Assembly: GCA_029863605.1 (NCBI GenBank)
Contig: JAOTVB010000001.1
Coordinates: forward strand, 348,187-412,186
Source: Myxococcales bacterium
Lineage (GTDB): Bacteria; Myxococcota_A; Polyangia; Polyangiales; Houyiibacteriaceae
DNA length: 64,000 nt
Direction: 5' to 3'
Shown here: piece by piece, positions 44,352-52,505 of the stretch
Numbering within the stretch: position 1 is the stretch's first letter
Layout: the number at the start of each line of letters is the position of its first letter
Position numbers and translations under genes: made by a program
Notes under the pieces: generated by a model
Told to the model about the DNA's origin: nothing
Database searches by the model: none
Seen by the model: only the letters and a program-made list of their open reading frames with translations

Positions 44352-45701
44352 TTAGCGGTTCTCGGCGGGGACCATGACGCCCGCGGCCTCTCGCGCCGAT
44401 GCGCCCATGGGGATGTCCGCATGCACACCCGCCAGCTCTTCGTTGTAGGCTTCGACGCCACATTCGGCGATGTCGAGACCCTCGAGCTCGTGCGCCTCGG
44501 AGACGCGAACGCCGCCGGGGACGAGGAACTTGAGCATGAGCCAAACCAAGCCTCCGATGAGGAACGCAAATCCGACGCCTGCGAGGGCGCCGTAGGTCTG
44601 GATCCACAGTTGCGAGGCGCCGCCGCCCACGAAAAGGCCGACCGGCTCGGCGAGCTCTGCTGCGTTTCCATAGCCGAAGAGCCCGACGGCGATCGTGCCG
44701 AAAATCCCGCAGATGCCGTGCACCGTGATCGCACCGACCGGATCGTCAATTCTGAGCTTGTCGAGCAGCAGCACGCCCTCGACGCAAAGGACCCCCGCGA
44801 GGAGGCCGACGACGATCGCCCAGCCTCCGGGAATGTTGTAGCAACCCGCGGTGATGCCCACGAGGCCGGCAAGGGCGCCATTCAGGGCCATCGATAGATC
44901 GAGAAGGCCGCTACGCATCCGGATCCACGCGAGCGCTCCGAGGAATCCAGCCGAAGCCGCGATGTTGGTGACCAAAACGATACGGCCGACCTCGGCGTCG
45001 ATCGCGAGCTCCGAGCCGCCGTTGAACCCAAACCAGCCGAGCCAGAGGATCAGCACGCCAAGTGCGGCAAGCGGGAAATTGTGCGCGGGCATCGGGCGGG
45101 ACGTGCCGTCCTTGAGGTATCGACCGAGGCGCGGTCCAATGATGAGGGCACCCGCAAGAGCCATACCGCCGCCCACTCCGTGGACGACCGTGCTGCCGGC
45201 GAAGTCCATGAAGCCGGCTTCAGACAACCAGCCGCCGCCCCAGACCCAGTGGCCGACGACCGGGTAGATCATCATTGTTGCGATTGCCGTAAAGATGAAA
45301 AATGTCAGGAGTCGCGCGCGTTCGGCGATCGCACCGGAGACGATCGTGCAGGCGGTTGCCGCGAAGACCAGCTGGAAGAAGAGGAACACGTACGGCGGGA
45401 GATCCGAGTCCGCGCCGCCGTTGTTCGGGAAGAAGCTCGCGAGCCCCATGAAGGCATTGCCTTCCCCAAACATCACCCCGTACCCCACGAGGAAGAATAT
45501 GATTGACGAAACAGCAACGACGCCGAAGTTCTTCATCAGCACCATAACTGCATTTTTCCTGCGGCAGAATCCGCTCTCGACGAGTGCGAAGCCGGCGTGC
45601 ATGAAGAAAACGAGTGCGGCACTGACGAGGACCCACAGGGCGTTCGCGTACATGGTCAGCTCTTCTGCGGACGCCGTCAGTTTTGCAAGTTGGTCTTCCA
45701 T
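44352..45701 (-). CDS. amtB: Ammonium transporter
   Basis: 449-residue Amt/Mep/Rh channel of the inner membrane with eleven hydrophobic helices. Conserved features include HAGFALVESGF, ATACTIVSGAIAERA, the first pore His in VVHGVGGGMALAGA and the second in ITVHGICGIFGT, and LWLGWFGFNGGS. The cytoplasmic tail is long (about 50 residues after the last helix, rich in acidic residues). No signal peptide of the E. coli type is seen. No glnK/glnB gene is adjacent, which is unusual for amtB. AAGAGGTGAGAG precedes the ATG. Confidence 0.95.
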   Translation of the reverse strand: MEDQLAKLTASAEELTMYANALWVLVSAALVFFMHAGFALVESGFCRRKNAVMVLMKNFGVVAVSSIIFFLVGYGVMFGEGNAFMGLASFFPNNGGADSDLPPYVFLFFQLVFAATACTIVSGAIAERARLLTFFIFTAIATMMIYPVVGHWVWGGGWLSEAGFMDFAGSTVVHGVGGGMALAGALIIGPRLGRYLKDGTSRPMPAHNFPLAALGVLILWLGWFGFNGGSELAIDAEVGRIVLVTNIAASAGFLGALAWIRMRSGLLDLSMALNGALAGLVGITAGCYNIPGGWAIVVGLLAGVLCVEGVLLLDKLRIDDPVGAITVHGICGIFGTIAVGLFGYGNAAELAEPVGLFVGGGASQLWIQTYGALAGVGFAFLIGGLVWLMLKFLVPGGVRVSEAHELEGLDIAECGVEAYNEELAGVHADIPMGASAREAAGVMVPAENR

Positions 45702-45868
45702 GATCTCTCACCTCTTGGTCATGTCCGCGGAGCACCCACGGCAGCGGTACGGGGGGATCTATGGCTGGCCTTGATTTCCACTTTGTTTCGTCGAGACATC
45801 GGTTTGGGAAAAACCGCGAGTGCAAGTGAGCAGTTGCGCTGTATTCGGGTGGGACCCATGTTCGTCAG

Positions 45869-46762
45869 GTGGGTGATTTCCCGCATTTGGCCTACGGAAC
45901 ACCTCGAAAGCTGCCCAAGCCAGAGAGTCTTCCAGGGCGTGTGGTCGTGCTGGATGTCGCCTTTGCCGCGAACGCAGGCGGGGCCAGCTACGAGAAGACC
46001 ACCCTTCCGTTCATCGAGGGGCTGGGGTCTCGGCTCGCCATGTGGGTCGACCATCACGATCACGAGCGACACGCAGACTACGCCGACGACCCACGATTCG
46101 TGCTGCGAACCAAAGCCCAACACGGCGCCTGTCCCGAAATGGTCACGCCCGAGCGCGTTGAGGCCGCCGGACACATCGATACGATCTGCTGTCATCTCGA
46201 CTTCGACGGACTGTGCTCGGCGGCGAAATGGATCCGCGGCGGGATCGAGCCCTACGAAGGTGCGGACGACGATGCCCGCGCGATCGACACGCGACTCGGC
46301 CAGCCGAGTGAGAGAGCTCGCGTGCTGGATCGCGCGCTCCGAGCGCGGCCGCGGGACGAAGCTCTTCGAGGGTTGATGGTTCGCTACCTCGCGCAGGGCG
46401 CCGATGACGCCTCGATGTATCGCGAGTTCCAGGCGGCCGCCGGCGGGCTCGAGGCCATGGAACGCGAGGCGAAACGGCTTTCCGCGAGGTACTTCATTCG
46501 CGGCGGGCTCGCGATCTGCGATGCAACCCGTCGTGACGGCCCCTACGACAAGACGGCTTTGCTATTGATCGGCCAAGAGCTGGCCCCGATCTCTCTCGTG
46601 CACGATGAAACCACCGTCACGGTGGCCGCAAGGTTCGACAGTGGCATCGACTTGGTGGGCGCGCTCGGTCTCGGCGGCGGCATGCCGACTCGCGTGAGTG
46701 TCGCGGCTAAGCGTCTCGATGAGGTCATCGAGATCCTGGGCGAGTTCCCCAAAAACGGGTGA
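45869..46762 (+). CDS. DHH-phosphoesterase-like protein with apparently permuted motifs
   Basis: 297 residues, GTG start. It shows VVVLDVAFAANAGGA (about 25-39), DHH-type WVDHHDHE (about 59-66), then a DxDG-type motif CHLDFDGLCSAAKWI (about 107-121) and a C-terminal GGGMPTRVSVAAKRLDE resembling the DHHA1 end. In ordinary DHH proteins HxDxDG comes before DHH; here it follows, suggesting circular permutation. The likely role is a manganese-dependent phosphodiesterase, but neither substrate nor activity is known. The stop overlaps the adenosine deaminase start (GTGA at 46759). Confidence 0.65.
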   Translation: MGDFPHLAYGTPRKLPKPESLPGRVVVLDVAFAANAGGASYEKTTLPFIEGLGSRLAMWVDHHDHERHADYADDPRFVLRTKAQHGACPEMVTPERVEAAGHIDTICCHLDFDGLCSAAKWIRGGIEPYEGADDDARAIDTRLGQPSERARVLDRALRARPRDEALRGLMVRYLAQGADDASMYREFQAAAGGLEAMEREAKRLSARYFIRGGLAICDATRRDGPYDKTALLLIGQELAPISLVHDETTVTVAARFDSGIDLVGALGLGGGMPTRVSVAAKRLDEVIEILGEFPKNG

Positions 46763-47898
46763 ACAGAGAGCCGAAGAGCTTCGCGTGGAGCTCGAAGGCG
46801 GTGTTGGCTACACTAGAGGCAGTGGCGCTGACACTCTCGTACATCGAAGGACTGCCCAAAACGGATCTCCACGTCCACTTGGATGGGTCGCTGCGCCTTT
46901 CGACCATGCTCGAGCTTGCCGATGAACAAGGTGTCGAGCTCCCGGCCGATACCCCTGAGGACTTGGCCAAAGCCCTGCATTGTGGCGAAAACGCCGGGTC
47001 GCTGGTCGAGTACCTCAAGGCATTCGACACCACATTGAAGGTTCTACAAGACGCGGATGCGTTGTACCGGGTGGCTTACGAGCTGTCCGAGGACGCCGCT
47101 GCCGAAAATGTCCGTTATATGGAGGTGCGGTACTCGCCGATGCTTCATACCCGCGGCGGTCTCCGGCTCACGACGGTGGTGGAAGCGGTGCTCGCTGGTC
47201 TTTGGGACGCACAAAAAGATCATGGTGTCATAGCCAACGTCATCCTCTGTGGCATTCGCAACATCTCGCCGGAGTCTTCGTTCGAGATGGCGCAGCTCGC
47301 CGTGGCGTACAAGAATCGAGGCGTCGTTGCGTTCGATCTGGCTGGGGCCGAGTATGACAACCCCGCTAAGCACCACCTTCGAGCGTTCAAGCTGGTGAGA
47401 GACAACAACATCGCCGTCACCATTCATGCGGGTGAAGCCTATGGGCCCGCGTCGATTCACCAGGCGATCCACGTTTGCGGCGCGCATCGCATCGGTCACG
47501 GTTGTCGTCTCCGAGAAGACGGGGATTTGCTCCACTACGTCAACGACCACCGAATCGCGCTCGAATGCTGCCCGTCGTCCAACGTGCAGACGGGTGCCGT
47601 CAAGGACCTGCGGACTCACCCGCTCAAGCTTTATCACGACCTCGGGTTACGTGTGACGATCAACACCGACAACCGACTTATCACCCACACGACCGTGTCT
47701 CGCGAGCTTTGGCTTTGCCACGCGAGGATGGGAGTCGATCAGGACGACATCCATCGGATGATCATCAACGGCTTCAAAGCCGCGTTCCTGCCGTTTCACC
47801 AGAAGCAGACGATGGTTCGGGCGGTTTCTCAGGAGCTGTCCAACGCAGCACGGGCTTTCGAGCGGCGCGAGTCTCGTCGAGACGACGCAAGCGTGTGA
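46759..47898 (+). CDS. add: Adenosine deaminase
   Basis: 379-residue metal-dependent amidohydrolase converting adenosine to inosine. The zinc and catalytic motifs are KTDLHVHLDGSL, TIHAGEAYG, HRIGHGCRL and NTDNRLITHTTVSREL; the metal Asp is kept and the following residue is Asn where many ADAs have Asp, a variant also known in actinobacterial enzymes. The GTG start overlaps the preceding stop; the first ~30 residues before LSYIEGLPKTD are non-conserved, so an internal start is possible. Its last 125 bases overlap the convergent gcvPB gene. Confidence 0.9.
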   Translation: MNREPKSFAWSSKAVLATLEAVALTLSYIEGLPKTDLHVHLDGSLRLSTMLELADEQGVELPADTPEDLAKALHCGENAGSLVEYLKAFDTTLKVLQDADALYRVAYELSEDAAAENVRYMEVRYSPMLHTRGGLRLTTVVEAVLAGLWDAQKDHGVIANVILCGIRNISPESSFEMAQLAVAYKNRGVVAFDLAGAEYDNPAKHHLRAFKLVRDNNIAVTIHAGEAYGPASIHQAIHVCGAHRIGHGCRLREDGDLLHYVNDHRIALECCPSSNVQTGAVKDLRTHPLKLYHDLGLRVTINTDNRLITHTTVSRELWLCHARMGVDQDDIHRMIINGFKAAFLPFHQKQTMVRAVSQELSNAARAFERRESRRDDASV

Positions 47899-49306
47899 TT
47901 TGCGGCGCCGTCTTGACCCGATCGGGCTCGCTCGACGCCTCGTCACTGATCGACTGCATGACTTCGACGAACTCGTCGAGTGTTTGGATGCTCTCGGTTT
48001 CGGTGGGTTCGATCAGCATGGCGCCCTTGATAACCAGCGGGAAGTAGACCGTCGGGGGATGAAAACCATAGTCCATCAGCCGTTTCGCGACGTCCATGGT
48101 GGTGACTCCGGTCTGTTTCAGGTGCCGGTCGCTGATCACCACCTCGTGCATGCATGCCGTCTCGTACGGGACGTGCCAGATCTCGCCGAGGCGCACCCGT
48201 AGGTAATTGGCGTTCAAGACGGCGAGCTCGCTAACACGCCGCAAACCTTCCGCGCCCATCTCGCGAAGGTAGGCATAGGCGCGCACCATCATGCCGAAGT
48301 TACCCTGGAACGAACGGAGCCTCCCGATTGAAGCCGGGCGACTGCCGTGATCGAGAACGAAGCGTCCGTCACGTCGTTCGACGACCGGAATCGGCGCATA
48401 CGGATCGAGAAGGGCTTTGTAGCCGACGGGACCGCAGCCTGGACCGCCGCCACCATGCGGTGTCGTGAACGTCTTGTGGAGGTTGAACTGCATCACGTCG
48501 ATACCGAGATCGCCCGGTCGAGCTTTACCCATCATTGCGTTCAAATTCGCTCCATCCCCGTAGACCAACCCACCCTTGGCGTGGATCAGCTCTGCGATCG
48601 CCTGCATGTGCGTTTCGAAGAGCCCAACGGTATTGGGGTTGGTCACCATGACAGCCGCCACGTCGTCGTCGACGAAGGGCGCCAAGGCCTCAGGGCTGAC
48701 GATCCCGTCTTCGCCAACGGGGAAGGGGACCGCCCGGAGGCCGTTGAGCGCGCACGATGCGGGGTTCGTTCCGTGGGCTGTATCCGGGACCAACACCTTC
48801 TTCGGATCCCGACCCTGACTGCGGTGGTGGGCGCGGATCATCATCAAGCCAGTGAGCTCGCCTTGTGCGCCCGCTGCGGGATGAAGCGAGACGCGATCCA
48901 TGCCACACACTTCGGCAAGCCCCTGCTCGAGGCGCCACATCAACTCGAGCGCACCCTGCACGAGGTCGTCGGTCATATACGGATGAAGATCCGCAAACCC
49001 GGGCAAACGCGCCGCCCATTCGTTCACCTTGGGGTTGTACTTCATCGTGCAAGAGCCGAGCGGGTACATCCCCGTGTCGATGGCAAAGTTCTGCTGACTG
49101 AGCCGCACGTAGTGGCGCACGGCTTCGGGCTCCGAAACCTCGGGCAACATCGGCGGACTCTTTCTTGCCATCGAGCCGAATGCGGTTTTCGGGTCGACGC
49201 GTGGCAGGTCCTCCGTTTTGAGCGACGCGGCGGTGCGACCTGGCGAGCCCTGCTCGAAGATCAACGGCGACTGAAACGATAGACCTGAGGTAGCCGAACG
49301 AGGCAT
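47774..49306 (-). CDS. gcvPB: Glycine dehydrogenase (decarboxylating), subunit 2
   Basis: 510-residue PLP subunit of the P-protein of the glycine cleavage system, split type. Key features are MYPLGSCTMKYNPK, PAAGAQGELTGLMMIRAHH, DTAHGTNPASCAL and PLP lysine in NLHKTFTTPHGGGGPG. The C-terminal tail after RKPVLRW (about 20 residues, Pro/Ser/Glu-rich) is non-conserved and lies in the overlap with add. gcvPA, gcvT and gcvH are not in the window. It is 48 bases downstream of an ArsA-like gene on the same strand. No glycine riboswitch is visible upstream. Confidence 0.95.
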   Translation of the reverse strand: MPRSATSGLSFQSPLIFEQGSPGRTAASLKTEDLPRVDPKTAFGSMARKSPPMLPEVSEPEAVRHYVRLSQQNFAIDTGMYPLGSCTMKYNPKVNEWAARLPGFADLHPYMTDDLVQGALELMWRLEQGLAEVCGMDRVSLHPAAGAQGELTGLMMIRAHHRSQGRDPKKVLVPDTAHGTNPASCALNGLRAVPFPVGEDGIVSPEALAPFVDDDVAAVMVTNPNTVGLFETHMQAIAELIHAKGGLVYGDGANLNAMMGKARPGDLGIDVMQFNLHKTFTTPHGGGGPGCGPVGYKALLDPYAPIPVVERRDGRFVLDHGSRPASIGRLRSFQGNFGMMVRAYAYLREMGAEGLRRVSELAVLNANYLRVRLGEIWHVPYETACMHEVVISDRHLKQTGVTTMDVAKRLMDYGFHPPTVYFPLVIKGAMLIEPTETESIQTLDEFVEVMQSISDEASSEPDRVKTAPQITRLRRLDETRAARKPVLRWTAPEKPPEPSSASGETAGTRL

Positions 49307-49354
49307 GACGCGCTTGCATGGGAAGCTAGTGGATTCGTGACCGCTCGCAAGCGA

Positions 49355-50278
49355 TCATTCCGAGATCTGCAAGGCCTTGCTCAGCACGTCGATGGCATCG
49401 GGGTCCGTTTCTAGGCCGTTGAGATAAGGTAACTCGCTGCAAGGAGCCTCGACATGACCGCGCACGCGCCTGATCGCGCGGTCTTGAACTGTCTCGCGCA
49501 GGACCCGCCGTTTCCCTGCGACCGCGAGCCCGCGGATATCGGCGTTCTCGGGGAGCTCGGCGGGTAGGCTTTCGATCACGGAACGCTCTTTTTCGGCGAA
49601 GAGCACACTTAGGACGCGGTTGATAACGAGTTGGAGGACGGAAATTTTCAATTCCTCCGTGAGCGCTTGCGTGAGGTCGAGCGTCTCGCTGACGGGCATG
49701 TACTCGGGGAGCGTGACGACAACCGCCCCGGCCTGCGTGGGATCTCGAAACAGCTCCACGGCGCGGGCAGCATCGCGCCGCAGGATGCCCGGAGGCGCGA
49801 CGCTCTTGATCACGAACGGGACCCGAAGCATGTCGAGCGCGTGACCGGTTGCTGGGGCGTCTAGGATCACGAGGTCGTAGTCGGGCTCTCCTCGAGGCGG
49901 TGAAGCGTGATAGAAAGCCTTGCCGAGCATCGACCAGGCCTCGAGCCCGGGTGTTCCCTTGAGAAAAGCTCGGACCAGGCGACTACCGAACACCGCGTTG
50001 TAGACCGCGCGCACCTTGAGGATCATCAAACCGTATTCCTCTAGCGCGGCGTCCGGAGTCATGTTCACGGCGTCCAAGTTCTCACGAAGGCGGACGATCC
50101 TCGAGCCGATCGGATCGGTGCCCAGGAGCTGGCTGACGCGCTCTTTGCAGTTGACCATCGCGAGAAGGACCTTTTTGTCGCGGCGACTTGCCTCGAGTGC
50201 AAGCGCAGTTGCGACAGTGGTCTTGCCGACGCCGCCCTTACCGACCACGAACAGGAAGCGTCGGTCGAGAAGATCCAT
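49355..50278 (-). CDS. ArsA-like ATPase (third, canonical P-loop)
   Basis: 307-residue ArsA/GET3-family ATPase with VGKGGVGKTT (signature and P-loop Lys intact) and switch II LDAPATGHALDML. The A-loop region reads MVNCKERVSQLLG, not the TDPA of arsenite ATPases. No adjacent membrane partner or ars gene. It resembles the single-copy ArsA-like protein found in many deltaproteobacteria whose client is unknown. Upstream of gcvPB on the same strand and divergent from ccmC by 96 bases. Confidence 0.88.
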   Translation of the reverse strand: MDLLDRRFLFVVGKGGVGKTTVATALALEASRRDKKVLLAMVNCKERVSQLLGTDPIGSRIVRLRENLDAVNMTPDAALEEYGLMILKVRAVYNAVFGSRLVRAFLKGTPGLEAWSMLGKAFYHASPPRGEPDYDLVILDAPATGHALDMLRVPFVIKSVAPPGILRRDAARAVELFRDPTQAGAVVVTLPEYMPVSETLDLTQALTEELKISVLQLVINRVLSVLFAEKERSVIESLPAELPENADIRGLAVAGKRRVLRETVQDRAIRRVRGHVEAPCSELPYLNGLETDPDAIDVLSKALQISE

Positions 50279-50374
50279 CAGCGCCGTCTTTAGCGGCGCG
50301 CTGGAATCGCGGCAAACGGACGCCGTTGTTGCTGTAATTTCGGCCCGCTCGGAGGCTGACGAGCGTGCTGTCGC

Positions 50375-51100
50375 ATGCTAGCGTCCGAGACGCGCATGGG
50401 CATGAAGGGTGTACGACAGTCGGGCAGGTCCACGCTTTGGGGGCTGATAATGCTCAGCACGCTCGTGCTGTTTGGCGCCACTCTCTATACGGTCTTCGTC
50501 GTGGCGCCCGTCGAGATGCAGATGGGCATCGTGCAGAAGATCTTCTACTTCCACGTGCCAAGCGCCTATGCGATGTACATCGGATTTGGCGTCTCTGCCC
50601 TCGGAAGCATGGTCTACCTGATCAAGCGAGACCCCAAATGGGATGCGCTCGGCGTCGCTGGTGCCGAAGTGGGTACGTTGTTCTGTCTGATCGTTTTGCT
50701 CACCGGCCCGCTCTGGGCACGCAAGGCCTGGGGTGTCTGGTGGACATGGGACCCCCGGCTCACGACGACACTGCTCGCGGGCATGATTTTCGCCGCTTAT
50801 CTCGCCCTTCGCTCGATGGGAAACGCCGGCGAAGTGGAGAAACGATTCGCCGCAGGGTTGGCGATCTTTGGTTTGGTGGACCTCCCGCTGATCCACTACA
50901 GCGTGCAACGTTGGAGAGGGGTGCACCCAACGGTCATCACCGGTAAGGGTGGTGGCCTAGAGTCTGAAATGTATTGGGCGCTCGGGCTGAGCTTCCTTGC
51001 ATTCACCGGGTTGGCGATCCTCCTGATTTGGGCCCGCGCCGAGGTCGAAAGACAGCGGGACGAAACCGCGCGTTTGCGCGTTGAGTTGATGCACAGATGA
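50375..51100 (+). CDS. ccmC: CcmC-type haem exporter
   Basis: 241-residue membrane protein of system I cytochrome c maturation. It has six hydrophobic segments, the WWD-type tryptophan motif WGVWWTWDPRLT flanked by conserved His residues (FYFHVPSAYAMY and IHYSVQRWRGVHP). CcmC presents haem to CcmE. The remaining ccm genes are not in the window, though a CcmD-like gene follows 10 bases later. Met9 or Met11 are alternative starts. Confidence 0.9.
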   Translation: MLASETRMGMKGVRQSGRSTLWGLIMLSTLVLFGATLYTVFVVAPVEMQMGIVQKIFYFHVPSAYAMYIGFGVSALGSMVYLIKRDPKWDALGVAGAEVGTLFCLIVLLTGPLWARKAWGVWWTWDPRLTTTLLAGMIFAAYLALRSMGNAGEVEKRFAAGLAIFGLVDLPLIHYSVQRWRGVHPTVITGKGGGLESEMYWALGLSFLAFTGLAILLIWARAEVERQRDETARLRVELMHR

Positions 51101-51110
51101 AGGGAACGAC

Positions 51111-51434
51111 ATGCGAGCTCTGACCGTCGCGTTCGTGTTGGTTACTACGATGCTCATGGCACCGAGCGTGCTCGCCCAGGATGAAGCGACCGCGCGGGAT
51201 TCCACGAGCGAGCGAGTCGCCGACGATCCAGCTGACGAACGCGCCGCGCAGTTCGTGGGGGTGCGCGGTCCGGACGCCGAGCAAGTTCCGGGCGGAACGT
51301 TGCTGCTGGCCGCGTATGCAGTCGTGTGGGTGCTCCTTTTCGTCTTTCTCCTCCGAATGCGAGGGCTTCAAAGACAGACGGCGGATGAGCTCCAGAGGCT
51401 GAGTGCAGAAATCAGGGCGTCCGGTGGCCGGTAA
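51111..51434 (+). CDS. CcmD-like small membrane protein with signal peptide
   Basis: 107 residues: signal peptide-like start (MRALTVAFVLVTTMLMAPSVLAQD), an acidic linker, then one membrane helix and basic end (LLAAYAVVWVLLFVFLLRMRGLQRQTADEL) in the CcmD style (aromatic-rich helix followed by Arg/Gln-rich tail). CcmD is usually only about 60 residues and lacks a cleavable signal, so this is an extended relative. It immediately follows ccmC. Its TAA stop overlaps the start of a 42-residue ORF (TAATG). Confidence 0.75.
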   Translation: MRALTVAFVLVTTMLMAPSVLAQDEATARDSTSERVADDPADERAAQFVGVRGPDAEQVPGGTLLLAAYAVVWVLLFVFLLRMRGLQRQTADELQRLSAEIRASGGR

Positions 51435-52479
51435 TGCCTTCGATCGCACACCTCATCTACATCCCGGGCATCTTGTTGGTCGGCTTCGCGTTCGGTTTTC
51501 GAATGGGAGCACGGGCGGTGCGCGCCGAGCTAGAGCGCCGAGAACAAGAGCGGCGACGCTAGCTGCGGCGCTGGTCTTCTTAGCGGGCGCGGGCGTCAGC
51601 GCCGAGCCGGATCCATTGCCCGCGTTCGTCGGGACAACCGACTCTCAAGATGCGCTCTTGCAAACCCTAGCCGACTCGCAATCGCGTCAGTTCAAGCCGG
51701 TGGGACGCACTTCCGTGCTCTTTCGAATGCGAACGGAATCTGGCGTCACCGCCGGATACAAAGTCAAGAGCCTCGATCTCGAATATGGCTACCAATCGGA
51801 GATCGCCGCCTATCGCCTGAGCCGATTGCTCCTTTTGGACAACGTCCCGCCTACGATCTTTCGGCGGGCAACACGCAAAGAGATCAAGGCCCGCTTCCAC
51901 AAAGAAAAGCTCGCCCGTTGGAGCTCGGTGCAGAGTTCGACCTCGTGGGAAGATGATGGAACCGTGGTTGGTGCTGCTTCTTACTGGATCAAGGGCGCGC
52001 GAAGGGGCTTGGAAGACCAGAAGGGCAGGTGGCAGGCCTGGCTTCGCATCGAGGGCACGGTACCGCCCGGGAAGATGAAGCTCGCACAGGACTTGTCCAC
52101 CATGACACTGTTCGATTTTCTCATCGGCAACTGGGACCGGTACAGTGGGGGTAACCTCTTGACGAACCGGCAGCGGACTCGCGCTTTGTTGATGGACCAC
52201 GACCACGCTTTCTCGGGCATGAATGAAGCGCTCTACGACAGGCTCCTCGGGGATCTCACACAGACCGAGCGCTTCTCACGAGGAGTGGTCGACCAGCTCG
52301 TCGCCCTCGACCGAAACGCCATCCGGCAGGAGCTCGCGCAAGACCCAAGTCACAGTTCCGAGCCACTCTTGACGGAGTCACAAATCACCGCGCTTTTGGA
52401 ACGCCGCGCCACGATTCTCTCGTACATCGCCGCATTGGTCGAAGAGCATGGCGAAGACGAGGTGCTCTTCTTCCCATGA
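51424..52479 (+). CDS. Exported FAM20/HipA-superfamily kinase-like protein
   Basis: About 350 residues, start uncertain (GTG 51424 or 51403; no ATG/GTG/TTG lies closer to the signal-like segment AATLAAALVFLAGAGVSA, about residues 45-62). Kinase-like features are GYKVKSLDLEYG (candidate ATP-binding Lys), SEIAAYRLSRLLLLDNVPP (Glu and P), catalytic-type LIGNWDRYSGGNLL and metal-type LLMDHDHAFSGM. This combination matches the FAM20/HipA/PI3K-like atypical kinase branch. A periplasmic location would be remarkable for a phosphotransferase; the substrate is unknown. It follows the ccm genes. Confidence 0.65.
   Translation: MAGNAFDRTPHLHPGHLVGRLRVRFSNGSTGGARRARAPRTRAATLAAALVFLAGAGVSAEPDPLPAFVGTTDSQDALLQTLADSQSRQFKPVGRTSVLFRMRTESGVTAGYKVKSLDLEYGYQSEIAAYRLSRLLLLDNVPPTIFRRATRKEIKARFHKEKLARWSSVQSSTSWEDDGTVVGAASYWIKGARRGLEDQKGRWQAWLRIEGTVPPGKMKLAQDLSTMTLFDFLIGNWDRYSGGNLLTNRQRTRALLMDHDHAFSGMNEALYDRLLGDLTQTERFSRGVVDQLVALDRNAIRQELAQDPSHSSEPLLTESQITALLERRATILSYIAALVEEHGEDEVLFFP
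51434..51562 (+). CDS. 42-residue membrane protein, probable
   Basis: An ORF from ATG 51434 (MPSIAHLIYIPG) to TAG at 51560-51562. The product has one hydrophobic segment (LIYIPGILLVGFAFGFRMG) and a highly charged Arg/Glu tail, like tiny inner-membrane regulators. TAATG coupling to the CcmD-like gene is strong evidence for translation. It runs in a different frame over the beginning of the next gene. Family unknown; possibly a cytochrome-maturation accessory. Confidence 0.6.
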   Translation: MPSIAHLIYIPGILLVGFAFGFRMGARAVRAELERREQERRR

Positions 52480-52505
52480 GTTGGTCACCGTGGTAGGGAT
52501 CTAGC

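Noticed and set aside
48347-49282. 311-codon open frame on the plus strand
   Set aside because: Lies wholly antisense to gcvPB, whose motifs and PLP site are clear; the product shows no domain and the frame is a GC-bias shadow.
49307-49354. Possible glycine riboswitch ahead of gcvPB
   Set aside because: Only 48 bases lie between the genes, too short for even one glycine aptamer plus expression platform.
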